The notes under the pieces: generated by a model
The model's input: the letters and a program-made list of their open reading frames with translations, nothing else
Database searches by the model: none
What the model was told of the DNA's origin: nothing
Made by a program: the position numbers and the translations under genes
Origin: Desulfovibrio inopinatus DSM 10711
GTDB taxonomy: Bacteria > Desulfobacterota > Desulfovibrionia > Desulfovibrionales > Desulfovibrionaceae
Length of the DNA: 64,000 nucleotides
Direction of reading: 5' to 3'
NCBI RefSeq assembly: GCF_000429305.1
Contig: NZ_AUBP01000010.1
Span: forward strand, 147,325 to 211,324
Shown here: positions 16,882 to 25,513 of the stretch, in pieces
How the letters are laid out: the number at the start of each line of letters is the position of its first letter
Numbering within the stretch: the first letter of the stretch is position 1

Positions 16882-17037
16882 TTAGCGTCTAGGGGGCACA
16901 GTGGTGCAAAGCTCGGCACTGTCTACACAATCATCAATATGAAAGCGCACGGTTTTGGGATCGTAGACTTGGTCTACGTGGCAGTCAAAATATTCTGAAG
17001 GAAAATCTTGTCGCGTTTTGAACAAAGCGATCTTCAT
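16882..17037 (-). CDS. Small Cys-containing hypothetical protein
   Basis: A 51-residue frame from ATG 17037: MKIALFKTRQDFPSEYFDCH, then Asp- and His-rich sequence with Cys at FDCH, DDCVD and ELCT, ending TVPPRR. It lies on the same strand, 30 bases ahead of the substrate-binding-like gene, and could be part of that operon. The ribosome site is weak (GAGAG). The acidic, His/Cys-containing sequence would suit metal binding, but that is a guess. Confidence 0.4.
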   Translation of the reverse strand: MKIALFKTRQDFPSEYFDCHVDQVYDPKTVRFHIDDCVDSAELCTTVPPRR

Positions 17038-18326
17038 AACTCTCGTCATCAAAGGACCAGAATCAGAAACTGAATGGTATAAGCATGTTGGTCCAACAAT
17101 TTCAGAATTCCAGGGCGTACACTTGTTGCGCAAAGTCTCGTTTCAGAGATGCTTTTTGGTATATATATCCGCATGTATTAATATTCAACCGTGTTGCCAC
17201 CCATCTCTTCCGAAGTTCCAGGATGCTGGGAGATTGAGAGGGCTTGAGTCTCAATCTGCGCAGAAATATCACCTCTTCAATTCCATTTTGTGCTTTCTGA
17301 GAATACGTTCAGTTGTTGTTTCGGCATCGCATTCCATCTCGTGTTATGCAATTGATTTTTCTATCGTTGTCGTCTTCGATATCTATCTGAGATTGTTCCC
17401 ATTTTTCTCCTTTGCATTTATCTTTCATAAAAAAGAGATCTGAGAATTGGGGAAGCCTGTACATCGGGAGAGTGTTTTGGAGGGATGTATCATGTTTTAT
17501 TGTTATTTCGTGTTTGCATGATAAATAATTGTTTTTTTATTGTGTCTGTATTTTTAAAGATTAATTTAGTTATTTCTTTATGTTACGCCTGGTTGATTTG
17601 TGATGTTCTAGAGGTATTCTGATTTTGTGGGTATTTCAAAGGCATATTGTGCTTGACTCATAGAAAGAAAAACATAAAAAGACCTATTAAAAATAGGTTG
17701 TATGGAGATTGAGTGCGTCTGCACTATGTTTTTTTGTGCGGTTAAAAAAGAGCATCGTAAGGAAGGTCGAAAAAGTGGACATATGGACAGGTACTTTCCT
17801 GTTTGGGGTTCGAAGTTGTTTAGATTCTTTTGAACGCAGCACTTCATGTGATGTTTATTGATAATCCGCACTGATTTGGCATTGATTACTCATTAAAATC
17901 AAAAAAAATAATTATATATTGCAATTCTACTGTTGAATATTGTTTTTTTGATGAAAATATTTTTTATAATAGTTTTATTATGATGGTATAATTGCGTTGT
18001 GCATGGTTGAAATGCTGATTTATTGTTATAGTAGTAAAATTGTTGTGAGAATTATTTAAAAAATGCAATATGTGTATGCGTTTTGTATTGTATTTCTATG
18101 GAAATTGCGGGCAATACTTGAGTAGAGTGGCAATTCCAAAAAGGAGGTATAGCTTCTTATAAGCAAGTGAGAAGACCTAATAACGCAACAATTCGTCAAT
18201 GAGGGACATTGATTCGCCAAAAGAGGCGCTGATCTATTTGTCTGTTTGCTAGATAAGCGATCTTATTCATCACTGTGGCAAATCGTTATCAATGATGTTT
18301 TGCAATCGTATAGCAAGGAGTGCAAC
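17038..18326. other. Long AT-rich intergenic region
   Basis: Nearly 1.3 kb between two divergent operons. Short open frames on both strands show no family features or good ribosome sites. A small dyad (ACCTATT and AATAGGT) sits near 17681-17697. The stretch 17880-18120 is extremely AT-rich. I see no recognisable RNA gene. Confidence 0.4.
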
Positions 18327-19730
18327 ATGAGCGGTAATGAGTACATCGAAATATTGGGAGATAGCATTAGCAAGGGTGAGATTCCTCCGTATTTATATTG
18401 TTATCCTCCCAGGTCTTCTTATCGAGAGTTGAAATCACCTTTGACCTGGGACGAAATATGGGAGGAGGATAAAAAGAATTCTTTGACCGATGAACTGAAT
18501 CTCTACATTCATGTGCCGTTTTGTCGGTATAAATGTGGATACTGCAACCTTTACACCGTGGTCTCTCGTGATCAAGATTTGTACGACGCATATATCGATG
18601 CTGTGGTGAAGCAACTCTTTCGATACGAGAAAGTGCTCCAGAGCAGGACGCTGCGTACGGTGTATTTTGGAGGTGGAACGCCAACGTTATTGTCCAGGCA
18701 AAACTTTCTTTCTCTTTTTACAGCCTTATCGACAATATATCCCAATTGGAGAAATAGTTCGTATGAGGTTTGCCTTGAAGCAACACCAGATTCTATTGCT
18801 GACGATCCGGACTTTTTAAATTTTCTTATCGACAACGGTGTGACCAGGGTCAATATGGGGGTGCAGTCGCTTGATTCCTCGGAATTGAAACAAGCTGGCC
18901 GTGGGAATGCCAATGTAGAAACTATTGTAAAGGCCTTTGAGATTGTCAATAAAAGTCCATTACCCAATCTCTCCGTTGATCTCATTAATGGATTTGCAGG
19001 GCAAACGGATGAATTATGGAAATCTAGCGTTGATGCATTGATTTCCTTTGCCCCCCAGACCATCAGTACCTATTTTTTAACCGTTCGCCCCGATGCACTG
19101 TTTGCTCAAACCGGCGCATATTCGTATCACAGAGACCCAGCGCTTTATAATCGTTATGACTATGCACGAAAAACAATTCTCAGTGCAGGATATATTCCAG
19201 AGACGAATATTCGTTATAAACAACAGGGGCGTGGTGGGTATATTCAGAAATGCCTCCAGTTTCACGGTGTTCCATATTTGGGCATTGGTGCAGGAGCAAG
19301 GACCTACACCAACACTGTCGATTATTTACTGAATACAGACACCCAGCCATCGTTGGATAAAGTCAAAAAATATATTTCTGATATTGACAACGGCATTGAG
19401 ACAGTCTCCGTTGGATTTGAATATAACGATGAGGAACGGATTCGTAAGCGACTTGTTTTAGATTTGTTTGATTTAGATTTACAGCAGCTTGAACCATACA
19501 ATTGGGAGTCCCACAAGGACCTCTTTACACCGATTCTTGATGCGGCAGAACATCATGGTCTCTTGCAACGCGTGGGTGCTACCCGTTTGCAACTTACTCC
19601 TAAAGGATACAAATATAGAGATAACCTCTCCTGGCTGTTTTGTTCTCCCAAAGTGGTTGATGCAGATCATGAATTTTATCAAGGCCTTCACGCATCGTGT
19701 GTTGAGAAATCAAAGGCAAAAGATAATTAG
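18327..19730 (+). CDS. HemN-like radical SAM protein
   Basis: A 467-residue radical S-adenosylmethionine enzyme. The cluster motif CRYKCGYC (Cys 66, 70 and 73) sits in the HemN-type context IHVPFCRYKCGYCNLYT. This is followed by YFGGGTPTLL and VNMGVQSLD, which are the SAM-binding strands of the coproporphyrinogen dehydrogenase/HemW group. The C-terminal HemN_C part is present (RLQLTPKGYKYRDNLSWLF). ATG 18327 has AAGGAG seven bases upstream, so the earlier frame from 18246 is not used. Members of this group oxidise coproporphyrinogen, traffic heme or methylate small substrates. With the following nucleoside-related genes its role here could be a modification reaction. Confidence 0.85.
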   Translation: MSGNEYIEILGDSISKGEIPPYLYCYPPRSSYRELKSPLTWDEIWEEDKKNSLTDELNLYIHVPFCRYKCGYCNLYTVVSRDQDLYDAYIDAVVKQLFRYEKVLQSRTLRTVYFGGGTPTLLSRQNFLSLFTALSTIYPNWRNSSYEVCLEATPDSIADDPDFLNFLIDNGVTRVNMGVQSLDSSELKQAGRGNANVETIVKAFEIVNKSPLPNLSVDLINGFAGQTDELWKSSVDALISFAPQTISTYFLTVRPDALFAQTGAYSYHRDPALYNRYDYARKTILSAGYIPETNIRYKQQGRGGYIQKCLQFHGVPYLGIGAGARTYTNTVDYLLNTDTQPSLDKVKKYISDIDNGIETVSVGFEYNDEERIRKRLVLDLFDLDLQQLEPYNWESHKDLFTPILDAAEHHGLLQRVGATRLQLTPKGYKYRDNLSWLFCSPKVVDADHEFYQGLHASCVEKSKAKDN

Positions 19731-19852
19731 TCTGCCTTAACGTGTTGGGCGATACGGTTGAAGACGTGGCCAACGTGAGAGTAGATACTTTGTCCAGCAG
19801 GGATGGTGACTATGTGGCATGGTTATAATGCCTACAAACGAAGGACACGTGT

Positions 19853-20581
19853 ATGAAGAGAGAACTCAGAGCGGCCTTTTTCGATATGGGGGAAACGTTG
19901 TATACATACAAAGCGATTCCACTCAATTGGAAAGACCACTACCCGGAAGCCTGGACGAGAGCACTCGCGCAGATTGGGGTAGAGCCGTCAATGGATCGGT
20001 TGGATTTACTCGAAGAGTATATGGAGCAGTTTAATACACGAAAGGTTGCCCGCGAAGTTGAATATGATGCCGAACACATATTCACTGGAGCCATTGATGT
20101 TATTGGAGTCGATATCACATTGCATCAGAGGGCATCCCGTGCTTTTTTCGATTATTTCAGGCAGACCCTTACACCTTATAGAGAAACCGTCCAGGTTCTC
20201 AATAACTTTCGAGAAAACGGGGTGTATATTGGAGCCTTGACCGATGTTGCTTATGGTATGCCGGAGCATTTCATTGCGGACGACCTGGAACAAGTCGATC
20301 TTCTTGAACTGATGGATAGCTGGAAAACCTCTGTTCAAGTCGGCGTGAGGAAGCCCAATCCAAAGGGATTGCTGATGTTATGTCTTGAGGCTGATTGTGA
20401 ACCGGCAGAAGCAGTCTATGTCGGCAATGAACCCAAAGATATTGAATGCGCCAATGCTGCAGGACTTATCTCCGTCCTCATTCATCGTTCTGATAGCAGC
20501 GTGCCGGAGTGGGGACAAGATTATACTATTACATCATTGAGCGAGTGCGAAGACATCTTCGAAGGAACGCTTTGTGGATAA
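19853..20581 (+). CDS. HAD family hydrolase
   Basis: A 242-residue cytoplasmic HAD phosphatase. The nucleophile Asp 11 lies in FFDMGETL, where the second Asp of the usual DxDxT is replaced by Gly, a variant seen in several HAD subgroups. Motif II Thr is in GALTDVAYG, the Lys in VGVRKPNP, and motif IV is VYVGNEPKDIECANAAGL. The helical cap is inserted after motif I. Its stop overlaps the nucleoside hydrolase start by 8 bases. A nucleotidase role, making nucleoside for the next enzyme, is a reasonable inference from the neighbours. Confidence 0.85.
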   Translation: MKRELRAAFFDMGETLYTYKAIPLNWKDHYPEAWTRALAQIGVEPSMDRLDLLEEYMEQFNTRKVAREVEYDAEHIFTGAIDVIGVDITLHQRASRAFFDYFRQTLTPYRETVQVLNNFRENGVYIGALTDVAYGMPEHFIADDLEQVDLLELMDSWKTSVQVGVRKPNPKGLLMLCLEADCEPAEAVYVGNEPKDIECANAAGLISVLIHRSDSSVPEWGQDYTITSLSECEDIFEGTLCG

Positions 20582-21497
20582 GAGCATACCTGTCATTATT
20601 GACACGGACCCAGGAATTGATGATGCGGTGGCTTTGGCTGCCGCATTCCTGTTAGATGAAATAGATATTAAATTGATTTCTACTGTAGCGGGCAATGTAT
20701 CCGTGGACAAGACGACAAAGAATGCATTGAATCTTGTTGAGTATTATGGACAGGATATACCCGTTTCCCAAGGGGCCTCAGGGCCCCTTCTCAAGCCCTT
20801 CGAAGATGCCAGCTCGATCCACGGCAGCTCGGGCATAGGCGGTTTGGATATTCCAACATCAAGCCGGCAGCCATTAGCAAAGCATTCAGTAGAGGCAATT
20901 TACGACGTTGTTGTAAATAGCCCAACTCCGGTAATTCTCGTGACGTTAGGGCCGTTGACCAATATTGCCCTTCTTTTGGTTATGTATCCCGAATGCAAAA
21001 AAAACATCAAAAAAATTATATTTATGGGGGGGAGTTGCAAACGTGGCAACAAGACTCCGCATGCTGAATTTAATTTTTATGTCGATCCACATGCGGCCAA
21101 AAAAGTCCTTCATTGTGGTCTTCCTCTTGTTATGTGTGGTCTTGATGTTACACGAAATGCAATCGTGACACGAGATACTCTTGCTATGCTTGGTTCGGAC
21201 AATAAAAATAGCCAGATGATGTGTGAAATGTTTCAGCAATACACATGTAAATATACTGATGGATGGTTGATGCATGACTTGACTACGATTTGTTTTTTAC
21301 TCCAGCCAGATATGTTCACGACTATAGATGCATTCGTTACCGTGGAAACGGAATCTCAGTATCTGGAAGGCGCTACAGTTGTCGATTTGGATGGAAAGTT
21401 TAATCAACAACCCAATGTTGAAGTTTGTATCGGTTTGGATACGCCACGTTTTGAGAACTGGTTCATCGATCTTTTTTCCCGTCCTCTTCAAGGCTGA
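20574..21497 (+). CDS. Inosine/uridine-preferring nucleoside hydrolase family protein
   Basis: A 307-residue enzyme that splits the N-glycosidic bond of ribonucleosides, giving base and ribose. The calcium-binding cluster DTDPGIDD is at residues 10-17. LVTLGPLTNIALLL and FMGGSCKRGNKTPHAEFNFY supply the central Asn and ribose contacts. HDLTTICFLLQPD holds the catalytic-site Asp. The start is GTG 20574, eight bases inside the HAD gene; GAAGGAACG lies just upstream. It works with a BMP-type binding protein further on, consistent with nucleoside uptake and breakdown. Confidence 0.9.
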   Translation: MDKSIPVIIDTDPGIDDAVALAAAFLLDEIDIKLISTVAGNVSVDKTTKNALNLVEYYGQDIPVSQGASGPLLKPFEDASSIHGSSGIGGLDIPTSSRQPLAKHSVEAIYDVVVNSPTPVILVTLGPLTNIALLLVMYPECKKNIKKIIFMGGSCKRGNKTPHAEFNFYVDPHAAKKVLHCGLPLVMCGLDVTRNAIVTRDTLAMLGSDNKNSQMMCEMFQQYTCKYTDGWLMHDLTTICFLLQPDMFTTIDAFVTVETESQYLEGATVVDLDGKFNQQPNVEVCIGLDTPRFENWFIDLFSRPLQG

Positions 21498-21582
21498 ATA
21501 GAAACGAGGTCATAGAGCTGTTCAAGAAACAGCCATCATGCATGGGTGCGTCTTGGTTGGATGACCTGGAGGGAGAGTCAAA

Positions 21583-22512
21583 ATGGAATTGCTTTATAAA
21601 TTGTTTGAAAAGGTGAGAAATTGGGGAAAGTGGGGCGATTCTGATGAATTGGGAACGCTGAATTATATTCAAAAGAGTGATGTTCTCAACGCTTCACGAT
21701 TAGTGTTGACAGGTGATATTTTTCCTTTGGCCATTGAACTGGCTTCAAATGGACCGCAAAAAGGGAATTATGGAAGAATAAATCCGCAACTGTATATGCT
21801 CAACACCGGCCGAGATTCAACGTCATATTTTCCTCACGGATTCGGCTATGCTGATGATTTGATAACCATGCCTTTGCAAGCAGGAACACACTGGGATGCC
21901 CTTGGACATATTTTTGATAGAGGGAAAATGTGGAATGGGTATGGGGCAAAGGAGATATCATCAAACGGTGCGCAAAAGAATAGTATTTCCGCAATACACG
22001 GAAAGGTCGCTGGTCGGGGGGTGCTCCTGGACATTGCACGTTTTAAAGAATGCGAGGCTCTTGAGATTGGTTACGCCATAACCATTGAAGATATTGAAGC
22101 GTGTATCGAATTTCAGGGAGAAACATCACATGTTGGGAGGGGAGATATCGTCTTGATAAGGACTGGTACTCTTGAGCAAGCTCGCGATAATAATTGGTCT
22201 GGATTTGTAGAAGATGATGCGCCCGGGTTATCGCTTTGGATGTGTGAGTGGCTGCATAATCGAAACGTTGCAGCTATTGCTATTGATACGTGGGGATTGG
22301 AAGTCAAACCTCATGAAATTGAGGGAGCTTTTCAACCTCTTCACCAAGCCTTAATCCCCAACATGGGTATGCTCGTTGGGGAGATTTTTGACCTCAGTGA
22401 GCTTGCTGCAAATTGTCATCGTGATAAACGCTATGAATTCTTTTTTGTTGCTCCGCCACTGCCTATTCGAGGAGCAGTGGGTTCACCCATCAATCCGTAT
22501 GCGATCAAATAA
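21583..22512 (+). CDS. Cyclase family protein (kynurenine formamidase-like fold)
   Basis: A 309-residue metal-dependent hydrolase of the PF04199 family. The metal-site motif GTHWDALGH holds His 103, Asp 105 and His 109. GRGVLLDIARF and GDIVLIRTG are further family blocks. Family members hydrolyse formamides, isatin or cyclic amides. ATG 21583 follows GGAGGGAGAG. It lies 85 bases after the nucleoside hydrolase on the same strand, so hydrolysis of a ring-opened base or a related amide is possible. No close match to a characterised subfamily can be claimed by eye. Confidence 0.88.
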   Translation: MELLYKLFEKVRNWGKWGDSDELGTLNYIQKSDVLNASRLVLTGDIFPLAIELASNGPQKGNYGRINPQLYMLNTGRDSTSYFPHGFGYADDLITMPLQAGTHWDALGHIFDRGKMWNGYGAKEISSNGAQKNSISAIHGKVAGRGVLLDIARFKECEALEIGYAITIEDIEACIEFQGETSHVGRGDIVLIRTGTLEQARDNNWSGFVEDDAPGLSLWMCEWLHNRNVAAIAIDTWGLEVKPHEIEGAFQPLHQALIPNMGMLVGEIFDLSELAANCHRDKRYEFFFVAPPLPIRGAVGSPINPYAIK

Positions 22513-22709
22513 TATACATACAGGCCTCTTGCTTGAGCGCAAAGCGTTGAACATGCAGCAAGACAGAACGGTAAGACTGATGCTTTTCTTATGATGGTTT
22601 CTTCTGGTTGGCAGAGGCATGTTTATCAAGTTCTGTTTGTACTTTGTGAAGTCAATTCTGTGGATTCGTTTCGGCATTTCCACGATGTGACATTATTAAA
22701 AACACATCA

Positions 22710-22737
22710 GGGCATTATTCCTCTTGAGGGAATGCCT
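22710..22737 (+). promoter_or_regulatory. Hairpin in the leader of the BMP-type gene
   Basis: GGGCATT pairs with AATGCCT (one G-T), with an inner CCT/AGG helix, 34 bases before the ATG at 22771. It has no T-run. It could be a leader structure; it does not match a riboswitch I know. Confidence 0.3.
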
Positions 22738-22770
22738 GAGAGATTACATCTCGTTTAAACGGAAGGTATC

Positions 22771-23754
22771 ATGATGAAGCGGGTATGTGTATCGCAGCGT
22801 CTTTCACGGAGGTCTGCTCTCGATTGCACGGCTTCTCCTCTTGTCGGTTGCGTCACTGGCGCCTCCGGGCGGGATGATTTATCCTATAATGACATGGCAT
22901 TCAGCGGAATTTTGAAAGCGCAGCAGGAATACAATTTCAGGCTTCTTGTCCTTGAGCCTAATAGCTCCGGAGAGAGCACGGAAGAAGACTTCCTTAACAT
23001 CGTCGAGCAATCCGATATTATTATTCTCCTCGGTGCCCAGCACGCTGGGCTTGCTGAAGAAACGGCTCATACCCATCCGGATAAAAAATTTGTTTTTTTT
23101 GAAGTCCCTGTTGAAGACGTTTCCAATATTTCGGTCGTCATGTTTCAGCAGCACGAAGGCTCCTTCTTAGCTGGAGCGCTGGCTGGCTATGTGACAAAGA
23201 CCGACATTGTGGGGTTTATCGGCGGAACGACCATTTCTCCAGTCCCTGCTTTTGAGCAGGGATATTGCGAAGGTGCTCTATATACGAATCCGAATGTGAA
23301 GACGCGTGTTGAATATCTTTCGCTTGCGAGGGATTTTTCCGGCTTTGCTGAGCCTCAAAAAGGGTATGAGCTGGCGATGACGTTGTATGGCCAAGGCGCT
23401 GATATAATCTTTGCGGTTGCGGGATTGACCGGTAATGGCGTTATCGAAGCCGCTCGCCAATCGGGACATCATGCCATTGGTGTGGACTCTGACCAGGATT
23501 CCTTGGCCAAGGGAGTCGTGTTAACCAGCATGATCAAACGATTGGATGTTGCCTCGTACAATGCACTCAAAGCAATATTGAAAGGGGATTTTGCACCGGG
23601 CGTAACATACTACGGCCTTAAAAATGGCGGTGTGAGCCTCAGCGAGATGAAATATACACGCGATACCATTTCTATTGAAGTCTTGAAAAAGATTGAGGAG
23701 ATCAAAGAAAAGATCATCAATGGAGAAATCATCGTGACGGATATGTTGTCCTAG
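22771..23754 (+). CDS. BMP/Med family substrate-binding-like protein
   Basis: A 327-residue protein of the basic membrane protein (BMP/Med) family, whose members bind nucleosides or purines for ABC import. Family blocks are VTGASGRDDLSYNDMAFSG at the N-terminus, GSFLAGALAGYVTKTDIVGF, FEQGYCEGA, ADIIFAVAGLTGNGVIEAA and GVDSDQD. The first 25 residues are basic and polar (VSQRLSRRSALDC), with no hydrophobic signal core, although LVGC resembles a lipobox. No permease or ATPase gene accompanies it. It may thus be cytoplasmic, mis-annotated at its start, or served by a transporter elsewhere. ATG 22771 follows GGAAG; ATG 22774 is also possible. Confidence 0.8.
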   Translation: MMKRVCVSQRLSRRSALDCTASPLVGCVTGASGRDDLSYNDMAFSGILKAQQEYNFRLLVLEPNSSGESTEEDFLNIVEQSDIIILLGAQHAGLAEETAHTHPDKKFVFFEVPVEDVSNISVVMFQQHEGSFLAGALAGYVTKTDIVGFIGGTTISPVPAFEQGYCEGALYTNPNVKTRVEYLSLARDFSGFAEPQKGYELAMTLYGQGADIIFAVAGLTGNGVIEAARQSGHHAIGVDSDQDSLAKGVVLTSMIKRLDVASYNALKAILKGDFAPGVTYYGLKNGGVSLSEMKYTRDTISIEVLKKIEEIKEKIINGEIIVTDMLS

Positions 23755-23890
23755 ATTCCTGTCGTGTCTGTCAACGAGATAGAGTATGTTGATTTTCTAG
23801 GCCGATGAGTGTGGATCTGAATACTCAATGACGATTCAATACGTTATAATGACCGCTCTGGAAGTATTTATCTGGAGGCTTTGTTTGGAT

Positions 23891-24082
23891 TCATTGCAAA
23901 GGTTGCTCAATGCCTGCTTTAGACAAGCTGGAGATGATAGTATTGAACACACCTTCGATTTTTGGCGAAGCAAGAGAAGCAAAGCCTACCACAACGGAAA
24001 TCGCTAAAGCGGTGAGTAGCGTGTACTCAACCGTTGTGGCTCCATTTTCTTCCAAGAAAAATGCCTTGATATTTGTAATCAT
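23891..24082 (-). CDS. Flp family type IVb pilin
   Basis: A 63-residue pilin precursor. The short leader MITNIKAFFLEENG is followed by ATTVEYTLL, where the Gly-Ala-Thr-Thr-Val-Glu-Tyr context is the prepilin peptidase site with Glu at position 5. A 20-residue hydrophobic helix comes next. Flp pilins build Tad adhesive pili. No other tad/cpa gene lies in the window, so this one is isolated. The ribosome site is weak. A preceding 73-codon frame overlaps its start by ATGA, but I do not trust that frame. Confidence 0.85.
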   Translation of the reverse strand: MITNIKAFFLEENGATTVEYTLLTALAISVVVGFASLASPKIEGVFNTIISSLSKAGIEQPLQ

Positions 24083-24640
24083 AATGGGTCTTGTGTTTTA
24101 TTGAGGTGTTTTTCGATGAGTTTATCTATGATTAGCATGTTGGTGTTTGTTTGGGTATCAGGAAAAAGCTGAATTTTGAATAAAATTTGATAAAGTTCTG
24201 ATCTTGGGGAGCTTTGGGTCGGGGCGTTTGAAATGAACCAGATAGGAGACATTTTAAACGCCACTGAATAATTTGCGAATTCTTCGAGGGGATGGGTCAC
24301 GGTGATTTTGCATCGAGTGGGCTGTGAGAAATTACGGATGACAGCACGACAAAAAGAGCTCGAAAAAGAGAACCGGTAGTGGATAAATTTCAGGTTTTTC
24401 CTGATTTATATTTGCTTTGAATATGGATAAATGCATGCTGATCGAATAATTGGATATTTCAAGGGGTGTTTATATGTTCGACGGGTAAAAAATATAGGTA
24501 TTTGTTGTTAGTGATGTTAGATGTCTTGCAGGGTCTTATTTTCTGTATGGTGTTTGTATAATATAGGAACCGCTTGTGTAAAAACGTGCGATTTGTATCT
24601 TGTCTTTATTGATAATCCAATAATAATGCTGGAGTGAAGA
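24083..24640. other. AT-rich region without a supported gene
   Basis: About 560 bases upstream of the Flp gene and before a small plus-strand gene. No gene, RNA or strong hairpin is supported. Promoters for both are expected here. Confidence 0.35.
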
Positions 24641-24907
24641 ATGTTCTCTTGTATAAAAAGTAGGGTTCAAAGAGTATTCTGTTCTGTCAAAGATCGTCAT
24701 GAGACCAAGTGTGTTATGATTGAACTTCCCCGTGATCCACGTATACGAAGACGCTATATTGCCTGCCCATGTGGGCGTTCAAGTTCTTTAGAGAGATTAC
24801 ATGAAGATTGCCTTGATGAGTCGGAGATGATTTTGCAGTCCGTCGGATTATGTTTTGCAGAGAAGAGTGATGATGAAGCTTTCCTCGTTAAGTGGGTGGA
24901 CAAATAA
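24641..24907 (+). CDS. Small hypothetical protein with a Cys cluster
   Basis: An 88-residue frame with GGAG seven bases before ATG 24641. Visible are a basic stretch, RDPRIRRR, the cluster IACPCGR and single Cys residues elsewhere. The second half is acidic and the chain ends WVDK. I do not recognise a family. The good ribosome site and balanced composition support coding. It stands alone between AT-rich regions. Confidence 0.45.
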   Translation: MFSCIKSRVQRVFCSVKDRHETKCVMIELPRDPRIRRRYIACPCGRSSSLERLHEDCLDESEMILQSVGLCFAEKSDDEAFLVKWVDK

Positions 24908-25285
24908 GGAACCACATAAACTTTGTTGCTGCTTTAGCTATTGATGGTGTGCCTATATGTTTGGGAGATGCTGCCATTTTAGGGTGGAATTTTATATTTA
25001 TAAATATTCTGTTAAGCAGCATCAATGTTGAGTATACAGTATATCCACGTATATGTGGATTTACCGTGATGACTTGGCTGGTTTTCACTTTCTTTTCAGA
25101 TATCTTTCTCAATAAGCCAAATTTTGTATGTTGGTTTTGTCTTTTCTCTGCTTGTTATTTTTCCCATTGCTATGAATATATTGCATGGCGCGCTCGGATT
25201 ATTTCTCTCTCAATACGCTTCATGTGTGGTAAAATATCTGTATTTTTTTCCTCCTACGGTTCCTTTGAAATGTTGTACGCGGAGG
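24908..25285. other. Gap with no supported gene
   Basis: An open plus-strand frame spans most of this stretch (24892-25296), but it has no ribosome site and no family features. I do not call it. Confidence 0.35.
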
Positions 25286-25492
25286 TTAAGAAATAGGAAG
25301 AGGAAGTTGCATAACAACACGCTCTTCGGGATATCTGTTTAAGGCGTAGGCAAGGGCGAGATTCTGCATGTCTTCCCGACCAATTGATGAAGAAACAGGG
25401 ATATTGCGAAACTCGACAAAAGAATTCGTGCGAATGCGGATTCGTAAGTAGGGACCATTGTGTCCGTGTTTGAGGTATGCGCGAATATCCAT
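25286..25492 (-). CDS. Small hypothetical protein downstream of the acid phosphatase
   Basis: A 68-residue protein, MDIRAYLKHGHNGPYLRIRI then RTNSFVEFRNIPV, ending in a hydrophobic-basic tail. It begins 22 bases after the stop of the class A phosphatase on the same strand. The alternating beta-type N-terminus suggests a small folded domain. No family is recognised. The ribosome site is poor, so translation may depend on the upstream gene. Confidence 0.5.
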   Translation of the reverse strand: MDIRAYLKHGHNGPYLRIRIRTNSFVEFRNIPVSSSIGREDMQNLALAYALNRYPEERVVMQLPLPIS

Positions 25493-25513
25493 CTTGAGCG
25501 TTGAGAGAATTTG

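Noticed and set aside
22681..22770. Possible riboswitch before the BMP-type gene
   Set aside because: CTGAGA and a hairpin are present, but the rest of the TPP, purine or glycine riboswitch consensus is absent.
22771..22870. A hydrophobic, signal-like reading in frame 2 (LLSIARLLLLSVASLA) at the start of the BMP-type gene
   Set aside because: The same bases in frame 1 encode the conserved VGCVTGASGRDDLS block, so both cannot be used. A simple frameshift would remove the conserved strand.
24079..24300. Minus-strand 73-codon frame overlapping the Flp start by ATGA
   Set aside because: It has no family features and no ribosome site; the overlap alone is weak support.
24892..25296. Plus-strand 134-codon hydrophobic frame
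   Set aside because: It overlaps the upstream small gene, lacks a ribosome site and its hydrophobicity follows from AT-rich DNA.
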